Shown here one piece after another: positions 16,514 through 23,960 of a stretch of DNA of 31,099 nt (positions are counted from its first letter, which is position 1; every line of letters starts with the position of its first letter). Below the pieces are notes generated by a model that saw nothing but the letters and a program-made list of their open reading frames with translations, ran no database searches and was not told where the DNA came from. Origin of the DNA: JBHELG01 sp046263195 (lineage in GTDB: Bacteria > Actinomycetota > Nitriliruptoria > Nitriliruptorales > JAHWKO01); NCBI GenBank assembly GCA_046263195.1, contig JBHELG010000093.1, forward strand, positions 1-31,099, read 5' to 3'. The translations under genes and the position numbers were made by a program.

Positions 16514-16893
16514 GGCGCTGGGGAGATGCACGCAGCGGAGGGCATCCCTGGGGCCCGGTCGTCAGTCGGGTCGCTACGGGTACTCGCAGCGCCAGCAGAG
16601 CCCTCCCGGTCCCAGCCCTGTCCAGGAACGCAGCCCGCACTCGTGGCAGCAGGGAGCCAAGGTCGCAGCCACGCCGAGCAGGGGGAGTAGTGCAAGTGGG
16701 ACAAGGGCGACGATTTCCACATTGGAAGCTTGCGACAGCAGAACGTGCCGCGACTGTGGTATCCCTTACCTTCGTTCAGTGGAGAAACGTCCGAGCTGGG
16801 ACAAGCCGGGACAAATCGCCCTCACCGTGGTCGCCCTCCTCCCCTGGTGTCACACCGGGCTGGGAGCGCCCCGCGACTGCCCACCGCAAGGAG
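16514..16893. other. 380-base gap with no long gene
   Basis: Between the methyltransferase stop and the RibD-C stop, no long conserved gene is evident. The gap contains the tiny minus-strand zinc-ribbon frame described separately (16574-16720). A plus-strand frame from about 16722 has one CxxC motif (CRDCG) and a short hydrophobic stretch; it may be coding but has no ribosome site. Confidence 0.4.
16574..16720 (-). CDS. 48-residue membrane-anchored zinc-ribbon protein
   Basis: A short minus-strand frame from a GTG at 16720 to a TAG at 16574-16576. Residues 2-22 are a hydrophobic helix (EIVALVPLALLPLLGVAATLA). A compact zinc ribbon follows, with C-H-E-C-G, a 13-residue Gly/Trp/Leu knuckle spacer, and C-W-R-C. 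The two CxxC pairs and their spacing are what a real zinc ribbon requires and are unlikely by chance. The start codon has no clear ribosome site. The frame stays open upstream, so a longer N-terminus is possible. No named family is recognised. Confidence 0.42.
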   Translation of the reverse strand: MEIVALVPLALLPLLGVAATLAPCCHECGLRSWTGLGPGGLCWRCEYP

Positions 16894-17649
16894 TCAGGCA
16901 GAGTTCGGGTAGGCGAAGCGGTAGCGGAGCAACAACTCGCCCGAGTGCTCGTGGGCCTCCATGAGCTCGACCGGCAAGGACGCCAGTCCGAGTTCGCCTT
17001 CGACGATTCGCCGCGGCGAGGTGCCTACGACCTGTGGTGCGAGCGTGAGAAAGAGTTCGTCCACCACCCTGGCCGCCAGTAACTGACCGTTGAGCGTGGG
17101 ACCGCCTTCGCACAGCACGTAGGCCATTCCTTCCGCCCGCAGCCGTGCCATCGCGGCGCCCAGATCGACTTGGCTCACCCCCGCCTGCACGATGTCCGCC
17201 ACCGGTTGGAGCTCTTCCACCCGGTGGGACGGGGCGTCCTCGACGGTGATCACCAAGGGCCGTCGCTGCGGGTCGGAGAAGACGCGGCTGGCGGGGCTCA
17301 GTGCGGCCGTAGCAGTCATGACGACCAGGCGGGGAACCGACGCCAGCCCTCGAGCCCGACGTCGAGCCTGGGCCTCCTCGGAAGGACGGGGCGGTCCGTA
17401 GTCCTCGATCCGAACCGTGGAAGCACCGACCAGTATGGCGTCGCAGGTCTCGCGGAGACGATGGAACACCAGCTTGTCCGCCGGCCCTCCCAACCCGGCG
17501 GTGCGACCCGCCAGCGTGGCTGCCCCATCAACGCTGGCGATCATGTCGAGATAGACGTGGGGACGCCGAGAAGGGGCCGCGGAGAAAGCCAGATCGAGGT
17601 AGAGCTCGTCCAGCGGGGCCTCATGCGGGTCGGGAAAAAGCCGTCGCAT
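16894..17649 (-). CDS. RibD C-terminal-domain reductase (pyrimidine reductase / DHFR-like)
   Basis: 251 residues, consisting only of the RibD C-terminal (DHFR-like) reductase domain without the deaminase half. The conserved start of the domain, PHVYLDMIASVDGAATLAGRTAGLGG, lies at about 30-55. DAILVGASTVRIEDYGPPRP follows and carries the NADPH/substrate region. The C-terminal YVLCEGGPTLNGQLL with VDELFLTLAPQVVG is the typical nucleotide-binding end. Stand-alone members reduce the ribosyl-pyrimidine intermediate of riboflavin synthesis or act as generic NADPH reductases in actinobacteria. There are no rib genes in the window, so a riboflavin role is not supported by context. The minus-strand ATG at 17649 is the natural domain start. 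Confidence 0.88.
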   Translation of the reverse strand: MRRLFPDPHEAPLDELYLDLAFSAAPSRRPHVYLDMIASVDGAATLAGRTAGLGGPADKLVFHRLRETCDAILVGASTVRIEDYGPPRPSEEAQARRRARGLASVPRLVVMTATAALSPASRVFSDPQRRPLVITVEDAPSHRVEELQPVADIVQAGVSQVDLGAAMARLRAEGMAYVLCEGGPTLNGQLLAARVVDELFLTLAPQVVGTSPRRIVEGELGLASLPVELMEAHEHSGELLLRYRFAYPNSA

Positions 17650-17744
17650 GCTCGCCCTCCTTCACGGTGCCGGTGTTATCGCCCCCCTGCCGCAGGCGCG
17701 TCGACGGCGGCGAGTCCGTGAGCAGCTCGCGAGGGCGGCCTCGT

Positions 17745-17951
17745 CTACCGGTCGGAGCGCCACGGTTGCCGGCGGGATCGCTGGCTTCTCCACCCCCGTT
17801 GCGGCCCCGCGGTCCACAAGCTCAGCCACTGACGTTGAGCTTCCCTCCAGACGTCGAGCATCATCTCCTGCCAGGCCGCCGACTGATCCAGCATCTGCCG
17901 GGCGGACTGCAGCCACGAATTCGTCCCGTCTTCGGTTCCCCGCTGAGGCAT
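17745..17951 (-). CDS. small Trp-rich protein, possible paralogue of the one at 13170
   Basis: 68 residues from an ATG at 17951 with an excellent ribosome site (AGGGAG five bases upstream). The core is an amphipathic helix with repeated Trp: WLQSARQMLDQSAAWQEM, then LDVWREAQRQWLSLW. The R-Q-W-L-S-L-W end matches R-Q-W-L-D-F-W in the small gene at 13170-13391. The last 20 residues are Arg/Ser/Trp-rich and may reflect a frameshift or a degenerate tail. It is phasin-like in appearance but unassigned. Confidence 0.42.
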   Translation of the reverse strand: MPQRGTEDGTNSWLQSARQMLDQSAAWQEMMLDVWREAQRQWLSLWTAGPQRGWRSQRSRRQPWRSDR

Positions 17952-18086
17952 GGCCACTCCCTGGCTTGCACTACCTCAATCAGAGCGCCGAGAGGCAATC
18001 TGCGGCACTGTCCGACTGATCCCGTCCCGAACGACCGGGCCCTTGTCGCGCTGGTGTTCGCCGAGGCCGATCCCGCCAGCAGCCAC

Positions 18087-18410
18087 TCAATTCAGGTAGC
18101 CGGCCAGTTGACGCTTCAGATCGGTGCCCTCGTGGTAGCCGACTATGTGGTGGACGGGTACACCGTTGACGAACAGGATCATCGTGGGCAGCGCCCGCAC
18201 GGCGTATCGCTCGGCGAGCAGAGGCTCAGCTTCGACGTCGACGCGCAGGATCTTCACGCCGTGGTTGCCTTCCGCGACCGCTTCGAGCACCGGGTCTTCG
18301 AACCGGCAAGGGTCGCTGTGACGTGACCAGAATTCCACCAGCACAGGGAGTGGAGATGAGGTCACCTCCCTATCCCAGTCTTCGGCCGACACAGGTTGCA
18401 GTTGGCCCAC
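18087..18410 (-). CDS. thioredoxin-like protein with SDPC in place of CGPC
   Basis: 107 residues, the length of a classical thioredoxin. The fold markers are all present: VLVEFWS (strand beta-3), RVDVEAEPLLAERYAVRALPTMILFVNG with the cis-Pro (ALPT), and the GYHEGTDLKRQL helix. At the active site the usual WCGPC is HSDPC (residues 31-35). The first, attacking Cys is Ser32, encoded by AGC, while Cys35 remains. Ordinary dithiol reductase activity is therefore unlikely; a monothiol, chaperone or binding role is possible. I prefer the GTG at 18410, which has CAGGAG six bases upstream, over the GTG at 18434. It is transcribed away from the LLM oxidoreductase gene, with which it may share a promoter region. 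Confidence 0.82.
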   Translation of the reverse strand: MGQLQPVSAEDWDREVTSSPLPVLVEFWSRHSDPCRFEDPVLEAVAEGNHGVKILRVDVEAEPLLAERYAVRALPTMILFVNGVPVHHIVGYHEGTDLKRQLAGYLN

Positions 18411-18602
18411 ATTCGTCTCCTGCGGCCGAAACACTCGCTACGCGGCGCGCCGCCTCCAGCGGTCATCCCCTGCGGTCCTCCAGGAGAATACTGCCGTCGG
18501 CTCCTGTCACCTTCCCGCTCCCTTCCGAGCCGGGGCGCCGGGGCCGCCTTCACCTTCCTGCGCGACAATCTCTACGCCGCCAGCGTCAGGACTGAGGTGG
18601 AC

Positions 18603-19514
18603 GTGACCGAGCGCAAAGAGACATTGGTCGGTCTTTCGCTGGTTCCGGAGGCGGGTTCGTGGCGGCAACTCGCCGAGGTCACCCATGTCGCCGACGAGGG
18701 CGGGCTCGACCTGATCGGCATCCAGGATCACCCCTATCAGTGGCGTTTTCTCGACACCTTCGCGTCGATCGCGGCACTGCTCGCACGGACGAGCCGGATA
18801 CGGATCTTCCCGGACGTAGCGAACCTCCCGCTCCGTCCCCCCGCGATGCTCGCCAAGACTGCGGCGTCGCTCGACCTGATCAGCGGAGGACGGTTCGAAC
18901 TCGGCCTCGGGGCCGGCGCGTTCTGGGACGCCATCGAGGCGATGGGCGGACCGCGACGCACGCCCCGCGAAGCCGTGGACGCCCTCGCAGAAGCGATCGA
19001 GCTGATCCGGTTGATGTGGAGCGGCGAGCGGTCGGTCAGCTACCCCGGCCAGTACTACCACGTACGGGGGGTCCATCCGGGCACCCCTCCGCCACACGAG
19101 ATCGAGATCTGGGTCGGGGCGTACGGCCCGCGAATGCTGCGCCTCATCGGCCGGCTCGCCGACGGCTGGATCCCCTCCCTCGGCAGGGTCACACGGGGCG
19201 ATCTTCGTTCCGCCCATGCGATGATCGACGAGGCGGCCCAGGCAGCAGGCCGCGACCCCTCGTCGATCCGGCGCCTGCTCAACATCGGCGGAACAATCAC
19301 AGCGGCCGGGCGGGGTGACCTACACGAGCCGGGGAGGTCGGCTGGCCGCCTCTCCAGCGGTCTTGCAGGGCCGCCAGAGTTCTGGCACGAGCTGCTCAGC
19401 GGCTTCAAGGAGATCGGCTTCAGCGGTTTCGTGTTCTGGCTTCCGGAGGAGACACCCGAGCAGATTGCCCGGCTGTCCGAGGAGGTCGCGCCACGAATAC
19501 GCGAAGCCCCATGA
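18603..19514 (+). CDS. LLM-class flavin-dependent oxidoreductase (luciferase-like)
   Basis: 303 residues, TIM-barrel flavin monooxygenase/F420 oxidoreductase type. Typical segments include ADEGGLDLIGIQDHPYQWRF near the N-terminus, FPDVANLPLRPPAMLAKTAASLDLISGGRFELGLGAG (the conserved L.LRHP..LAK..AtLD..SgGR..LG.GaG pattern), IEIWVGAYGPRMLRLIGRLADGWIPS, and the C-terminal GFSGFVFWLPEETPEQIARLSEEVAP. In actinobacteria such proteins use FMN or coenzyme F420 on diverse substrates; the substrate here is not inferable. A GTG at 18603 with TGAGG five bases upstream is the likely start; the frame is open far upstream without a ribosome site. Confidence 0.88.
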   Translation: MTERKETLVGLSLVPEAGSWRQLAEVTHVADEGGLDLIGIQDHPYQWRFLDTFASIAALLARTSRIRIFPDVANLPLRPPAMLAKTAASLDLISGGRFELGLGAGAFWDAIEAMGGPRRTPREAVDALAEAIELIRLMWSGERSVSYPGQYYHVRGVHPGTPPPHEIEIWVGAYGPRMLRLIGRLADGWIPSLGRVTRGDLRSAHAMIDEAAQAAGRDPSSIRRLLNIGGTITAAGRGDLHEPGRSAGRLSSGLAGPPEFWHELLSGFKEIGFSGFVFWLPEETPEQIARLSEEVAPRIREAP

Positions 19515-19568
19515 TCCAGCCGCGGCTCCGGGTCGCCGGACCGCGCGAGGCCGGAGGAAAATAGCTCG

Positions 19569-20303
19569 CTAGCGACGAGCCCAGGCGCCCACAGGTTGGA
19601 AGCGCAGCGGCACGTCGACGAGGATGAGTTCGGTCTCCTCGACGGCTTCCACGTCGAACTCCTCGCGTCCCTGCACTTTCGCCGCATCCCCGCTCGCGAC
19701 CTTCTCGGCGTTGAAGGTCGCCGTACCGTCGATCAGGTAGACGTATCCCCCGCGGCTCTCAGCGAACTCATGCGAGAGCCTGGTTCCGGGCGACAGCCGG
19801 CTCACCAGCACGCGGGCGGCCTGCGCGAGGTCAAGGCCGTCTTCTCCGGGCGGTCCCATGACCTGAAGCCAGCGGTCGGCACGGTCCTCGACGGCGTACT
19901 GGCGCTGCTGCAGCGACGATTCGAGGCCCTCCTCCGACGGGAGGATCCAGAACTGAATGAAGCGCAGCGGCTGAGTGTCGGAAGCGTTGCGCTCCGAATG
20001 GAGGGCGCCCCGTGAGGAGAAGCGCATGACCTGCACCGCTCCGGGTTCCAACTGCCCCCCGTTGCCGAGGGAGTCCGCATGTTCGAAGTGGCCCTCGACC
20101 ACATAGGTGAGGGATTCGATGTCGCGGTGAGGGTGCATGGGCCACGCCGCTCTGGCCGCGATCCGGTCATCGTTGAAGACTCTCAGCGCTCCGACTCCCA
20201 TCTGAGCGGGGTCGCGGTAATCGTCGAACGAGAAGTGCCAGCGGGCGACGAACCAGCCGCCGTCCTTCTCGAAGATCTCCTCGTCACGGCGGATCTGCAG
20301 CAC
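19569..20303 (-). CDS. pirin-family cupin protein (YhhW/quercetinase-like)
   Basis: 244 residues, typical of bacterial bicupin pirins. The N-terminal cupin carries the metal-binding motif MHPHRDIESLTYVVEGHFEHADSLGNGG, with the His, His and later His ligands seen in YhhW. It continues with VQVMRFSSRGALHSERN, the second ligand strand. The C-terminal cupin begins around VLVSRLSPGTRLSHEF and is metal-free in the family. Relatives show quercetin 2,3-dioxygenase activity or act as redox sensors; the true substrate is unknown. The GTG at 20303 has GAGGAGG just upstream, which fixes the start. The gene converges with the LLM oxidoreductase. Confidence 0.88.
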   Translation of the reverse strand: MLQIRRDEEIFEKDGGWFVARWHFSFDDYRDPAQMGVGALRVFNDDRIAARAAWPMHPHRDIESLTYVVEGHFEHADSLGNGGQLEPGAVQVMRFSSRGALHSERNASDTQPLRFIQFWILPSEEGLESSLQQRQYAVEDRADRWLQVMGPPGEDGLDLAQAARVLVSRLSPGTRLSHEFAESRGGYVYLIDGTATFNAEKVASGDAAKVQGREEFDVEAVEETELILVDVPLRFQPVGAWARR

Positions 20304-20440
20304 GAAGTCCTCCTCGTTGCAGCGGCTACATGATGGTAGACCGGCGAAGGTGGGCTGACCGGAGACCAGCTGAACGGCGGACGCTGCGGCTCTCGGCGCC
20401 CGTAGGATCTCCCGAAACACCTGCTCTCGAGGGAGACACC

Positions 20441-20947
20441 ATGGCGAATGGCGAACGCAGCGTTCCGGTTGAGGAGGAAGAGGGCGTCTGGTGCATCGTG
20501 GACGGAACCCCCACGTGGCAGGCCCGCACCGAGACCTTCAGGTCGGACGGGGTCGAAAACCTCACCTACAACAATCCTTACGACAGGGAGATCGAGCGCG
20601 TCTGGTTTGACGGCAGGGTCGTCTATGCGGTGGAGAGCGGTGAGATCGACCTCGAGTTCGACGAGCAGCGTACGGCCCGGGGCAACCAGGTCGCTCAGGA
20701 GTATCAGGTCGTCTACGCGGTCGAGCTCGACGAGCAGGGCAAGCTCAAGGGCGGCAGCAAGCCTGAGCGCGTCCCGGGGCAATACAACATCTACGACTCG
20801 GTGCCGGGCATGGAAAAGTATTCCCCGTTGTGGCAGTTCAATTTCGTCGTCGTCCCGCGGGACTACGAGCCCAACAGCTTGCGCTCGGAAGCAGACTGCC
20901 TGAGCAGCGGTTACAGGATCGAGAAGAGCACGATCGTCGAGAACTGA
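20441..20947 (+). CDS. uncharacterised acidic protein
   Basis: 168 residues with a good GGGAG ribosome site before the ATG at 20441. It has no signal peptide or membrane segment. The sequence alternates acidic strands with aromatic residues (GVENLTYNNPYDREIERVW, VVYAVESGEIDLEFDEQ, YNIYDSVPG, YSPLWQFNFVVVPRDYEPNSLRSEADCLSSGYRI), suggesting an all-beta soluble fold. The SPLWQ ... LRSEADCL ending resembles a domain of unknown function seen in other bacterial proteins, but I cannot name it with certainty. It lies between a pirin (divergent) and the LOG-family gene, 61 bases upstream of the latter. Confidence 0.65.
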   Translation: MANGERSVPVEEEEGVWCIVDGTPTWQARTETFRSDGVENLTYNNPYDREIERVWFDGRVVYAVESGEIDLEFDEQRTARGNQVAQEYQVVYAVELDEQGKLKGGSKPERVPGQYNIYDSVPGMEKYSPLWQFNFVVVPRDYEPNSLRSEADCLSSGYRIEKSTIVEN

Positions 20948-21008
20948 CCCGTGCTGTGAGGCCCGCCGTGCGCGGCGCCGCCGACAAGAAAGACGCCACC
21001 GGGGCAGT

Positions 21009-21602
21009 ATGAGTTCGTCCCTCCATCGCATCTGCGTCTTCTGCGGCTCGAATTCGGGCATTCGGGGCGAGTATCGCGAGGCTGCCCGAGGATTTGGCGA
21101 CCTGCTCGTCGCTCGAGGCATCGGGCTCGTCTACGGCGGGTCGAGTCTTGGGCTGATGGGCGAGCTGGCTGACTCGGTGCGCCGCGCCGGAGGAAGCGTG
21201 ATCGGGGTCATCCCCCGTCAGCTGCTCAACCTCGAGGCTGCCCACCCGGCCCTCGACGAGCTACGGATCGTCGACTCGATGCACGAACGCAAGGCCCTCA
21301 TGTTCGACCTCTCAGACGGGTTCGTGGCGTTGCCGGGAGGGTTGGGCACGCTGGAGGAGCTGTGCGAGATCCTGACATGGCTCCAGCTCGGCCTCCACGC
21401 CAAGCCAGTCGGGATCCTCGACGTCGCCGACTACTTCGCTCCGCTCGTGGCGTTTCTCGACCAGGCTGTCCGCGAGGGGTTCCTGCGGGACGAGCACCGA
21501 CGGCTCGTGCTCGTCGATGATCGTGCAGAGCGGCTGCTCGAGGGCATGCGCGCCTTCGAGCCGCCCGACCTCGAACGCTGGATCGGAGAGGACGCGCGCT
21601 GA
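21009..21602 (+). CDS. LOG-family protein, cytokinin riboside 5'-monophosphate phosphoribohydrolase type (TIGR00730)
   Basis: 197 residues. The Rossmann-like fold is marked by ICVFCGSNSG (residues 8-17), VYGGSSLGLMGELAD (42-56), SMHERKALMFDLSDGFVALPGG and the diagnostic PGGLGTLEEL motif that binds the nucleotide phosphates and carries the catalytic Glu. Enzymes of this family hydrolyse the N-glycosidic bond of AMP or cytokinin ribotides, releasing the free base and ribose 5-phosphate. In bacteria the physiological target is often just AMP or a modified nucleotide. The protein is cytoplasmic. The ATG at 21009 directly matches the family start. Confidence 0.93.
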   Translation: MSSSLHRICVFCGSNSGIRGEYREAARGFGDLLVARGIGLVYGGSSLGLMGELADSVRRAGGSVIGVIPRQLLNLEAAHPALDELRIVDSMHERKALMFDLSDGFVALPGGLGTLEELCEILTWLQLGLHAKPVGILDVADYFAPLVAFLDQAVREGFLRDEHRRLVLVDDRAERLLEGMRAFEPPDLERWIGEDAR

Positions 21603-21910
21603 CCGAGGCGCCCGACGGTCTCATCGACAGCGGAACCATCTCGACCCCGGCGTCGACATACGACCTGTGGTGGGTAGCAGGTACGTCGGCATTGCAGCCT
21701 TCAACGGAACAGGAGGGTCGCTGGCAGTAGCGACCGGGAACCGGTTCAGCGCGACGATCGAGCGTACGCCTGGGTTGGAGAGCGAAAACGACTGGGACGA
21801 GCAAGGACGTCATACCCACCTGACGCAGCAGCCGAGGCCCGGATAGGAGACAGGATGACGCTGGTCGGGCACGCGACAACGTCCACGGCTGGTGCGCAAG
21901 CGACAGCACG
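21603..21910. other. 308-base gap before the MarP gene
   Basis: No long gene is convincing here on either strand. Its right end contains the short leader frame described separately, which has a strong ribosome site. Nothing resembling a tRNA or an intrinsic terminator with a T-run is visible. Confidence 0.4.
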
Positions 21911-21914
21911 ATGA
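21855..21914 (+). CDS. 19-codon leader ORF overlapping the MarP start
   Basis: The sequence GGATAGGAGACAGG directly precedes an ATG at 21855. The resulting frame, MTLVGHATTSTAGAQATAR, ends in a TGA at 21912-21914 that overlaps the ATG of the protease gene (21911). The protease start itself has no good ribosome site, so translation may be coupled through this leader. It may equally be a mis-chosen start region; the peptide itself has no recognisable function. Confidence 0.3.
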   Translation: MTLVGHATTSTAGAQATAR

Positions 21915-23068
21915 ACTTGGTTGATCTGCTGCTCGTGCTGCTGCTGCTGGGAGGCGCATCGGCCGGGTACGGGCTCGGGTTCGTGGCGCGGCTCGCGTCG
22001 TGGGGAGGCCTGATCCTTGGACTGGGGGCCGCCGCCCTAGCCCTACCTAGGGTGCTGAAAGCGGTGCAGGCGAGTTCGACGTCGGGTCGGCTGCTCATCA
22101 CCCTCCTGGTGTTCCTCGTCCTCCCTGTGATCGGCGGCTTGGTGGGAGCGGCGGCCGGAGGGCGGTTGAGAGGCGGGATCCGCGAGGGGCCGGCACGATC
22201 GCTGGACCGTTTGGGGGGCGGGCTCGCCGGGATACTGGGAACGCTCGTGCTCGTGTGGCTGGTGGCGCCCATAGCTGCGGCGGTGCCCGGCGTAGTGGCG
22301 CAGCAGGTACGCGGCTCCCACATCGCCGGGGCCGTCGCCAGGCTCGCTCCACCGCCGCCCCAGCCGGTGCAATCCCTGCGGGGTCTCGTCGTCCAAACCC
22401 GGTTCCCCGAAGTCTTCAGTGGTCTGCTTCCTGCGCCGGAGGTCGGCCCCCCACCCCAGCAACTAGCAGTGTCACCGCAGGTTGTCGACCGGGTGACGAG
22501 GTCCACGGTCGAGATCGAGAGCCTGGCCTGCCAGCTCATGCACGAGGGCAGCGGTTGGGTGGCGGACCACCAGACTGTGGTCACGAACGCCCACGTCGTG
22601 GCCGGGACCGAACGGCTGCAAGTGCGCCGCCCCGGGGGCGGCGTCCTGGCGGCCACCGTGATCTCGTTCGACGCGGAGCGTGACCTGGCGGTTCTGCGGG
22701 TACCGGGGCTGGCCGAGGCACCGCTGCCGCTAGGAGACGCGCAGCAGGGTTCCGAAGGTGTGGTAGTGGGATATCCCGGTGGTCAGCACCAGCCGCGCGA
22801 CGTTCCCGCCGCCGTTGGTCAGCAGGTGAGCGCCGTTGGACGCGACATCTACGGCAATGACCCCGTTCAACGGGAGGTCCTGTTCATCGCTGCCGACGTC
22901 GAGCACGGTGACTCGGGTGCGCCGCTGGCTGACACCTCCGGCAACGTGGTTGGCGTGGTCTTCGCGCTCGCGCCCGACCGCCCGTCCACGGCCTTCGCTC
23001 TCACCGCCTCCGAGGTGCGAGCGGTGCTGGCGGCAGCCCCCGGGCATGCCGGCCCGTGCCAGACGTGA
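21911..23068 (+). CDS. marP: MarP-type membrane serine protease (CvpA domain + trypsin-like domain)
   Basis: 385 residues. Residues 1-130 hold four hydrophobic helices in CvpA/colicin-V-production style (MNLVDLLLVLLLLGGASAGYGLGF start). A Pro-rich linker leads to a trypsin-fold protease from about 188. The catalytic triad is His228 (TNAHVV), Asp258 (DAERDLAVLRV) and Ser335 (HGDSGAPL). Cys207 and the near-terminal Cys383 match the positions of the regulatory disulfide known in mycobacterial MarP, where the protease protects against acid and oxidative stress from the periplasmic side. The same topology is expected here. The next gene, an SDR, begins 61 bases downstream. The family assignment is firm; the stress role is inferred from the homologue. 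Confidence 0.92.
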   Translation: MNLVDLLLVLLLLGGASAGYGLGFVARLASWGGLILGLGAAALALPRVLKAVQASSTSGRLLITLLVFLVLPVIGGLVGAAAGGRLRGGIREGPARSLDRLGGGLAGILGTLVLVWLVAPIAAAVPGVVAQQVRGSHIAGAVARLAPPPPQPVQSLRGLVVQTRFPEVFSGLLPAPEVGPPPQQLAVSPQVVDRVTRSTVEIESLACQLMHEGSGWVADHQTVVTNAHVVAGTERLQVRRPGGGVLAATVISFDAERDLAVLRVPGLAEAPLPLGDAQQGSEGVVVGYPGGQHQPRDVPAAVGQQVSAVGRDIYGNDPVQREVLFIAADVEHGDSGAPLADTSGNVVGVVFALAPDRPSTAFALTASEVRAVLAAAPGHAGPCQT

Positions 23069-23129
23069 CGCACCAGGTGTCTTTCAGAAGAGAAGCCGCG
23101 TACCCAGTCACGAGAGAACGGAGACGGTG

Positions 23130-23897
23130 ATGTTGGCAGGACGAAGCGCGGTGGTGACCGGCGCGTCGAGTGGGATCGGGCGAGCGACTGCTGAGCGGCT
23201 GGGCAGGGAGGGTGCCGCGGTGTGCGTGAACTATTACTCGCCCCGGGATCAGGGCGACGCCGAGGAGGTGGTGAGCACCGTCCGGCGGGGCGGTTCCGAC
23301 GCGGTTGCCGTTCAGGCCGACGTGGGCAGGGAGGAGGACGTCAAGCGGCTCATGGGCGCGGCGGTCGAGCGCCTCGGGGGCTTGGACCTGCTGGTCAACA
23401 ACGCCGGCATCGAAAAGCGCGTACCCCTGCTTGACATGACGCTGGGCGAGTGGGATTCGGTTGTACGCACCAACCTGACCGGGGCGTTCCTCTGTCTGCG
23501 GGAGGCCGCCGTGGTAATGGCTGGCGGAAGTGGTGGGGTCATCGTCAACATCTCCAGCGTGCACGAGTACATCCCCTGGCCGGGCTTCGCGCACTACTGC
23601 GTCAGCAAGGCCGGTCTCAAGCTGTTGATGCAGACTGCCGCCCGGGAGCTGGCTCCCCACAAGATCCGTGTGCTCAACATCGCCCCGGGTGCCATCGTGA
23701 CGCCTATCAACCAGTTCGTGCTCGACGACCCCGAGGCCCGACAGGCGGTCGAGGATGAGATTCCTTGGGGGCGGATGGGCAAGCCTGAGGAGATCGCGGC
23801 GGCCACCGCCTGGGCCGCGAGCGACGAGGCCGAGTATGTGACCGGTACCACCATCGTCGTCGACGGCGGCATGTCGCTGTACCCGAAGTTCGTCTAG
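23130..23897 (+). CDS. SDR-family oxidoreductase, glucose 1-dehydrogenase-like
   Basis: 255 residues, a classical short-chain dehydrogenase. The NAD(P) motif TGASSGIG is near residue 12, the NNAG motif around residue 90. The catalytic Ser is in NISSVHEYIPWPG and the YxxxK pair in HYCVSKAG. The C-terminal GRMGKPEEIAAATAWAASDEAEYVTGTTIVVDGGMSLYP is the usual substrate/tetramer end, and PGAIVTPIN plus this tail resemble glucose 1-dehydrogenases closely. Glucose 1-dehydrogenase oxidises beta-D-glucose to gluconolactone in the cytoplasm. The ATG at 23130 has GGAG six bases upstream; a GTG one codon earlier is the alternative. The GH15 glycosidase gene follows closely, consistent with a glucose-liberating and glucose-oxidising pair. 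Confidence 0.9.
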   Translation: MLAGRSAVVTGASSGIGRATAERLGREGAAVCVNYYSPRDQGDAEEVVSTVRRGGSDAVAVQADVGREEDVKRLMGAAVERLGGLDLLVNNAGIEKRVPLLDMTLGEWDSVVRTNLTGAFLCLREAAVVMAGGSGGVIVNISSVHEYIPWPGFAHYCVSKAGLKLLMQTAARELAPHKIRVLNIAPGAIVTPINQFVLDDPEARQAVEDEIPWGRMGKPEEIAAATAWAASDEAEYVTGTTIVVDGGMSLYPKFV

Positions 23898-23960
23898 CAG
23901 CGCGTGGAGAGCGAACCGTTGGGACCCCGTCCGGAGCTCATCGGAGCCGAGGGTGATCCG

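Noticed and set aside
16722..16964. Plus-strand frame starting TTG with CRDCG and a hydrophobic stretch
   Set aside because: It has one CxxC pair only, no ribosome site, a rare start codon, and it overlaps the RibD-C gene end. It is kept as a possibility but not called.
21298..22656. 452-codon minus-strand frame over the LOG and MarP genes
   Set aside because: It is antisense to two confident genes, rich in Pro/Arg/Ser, with no motif.
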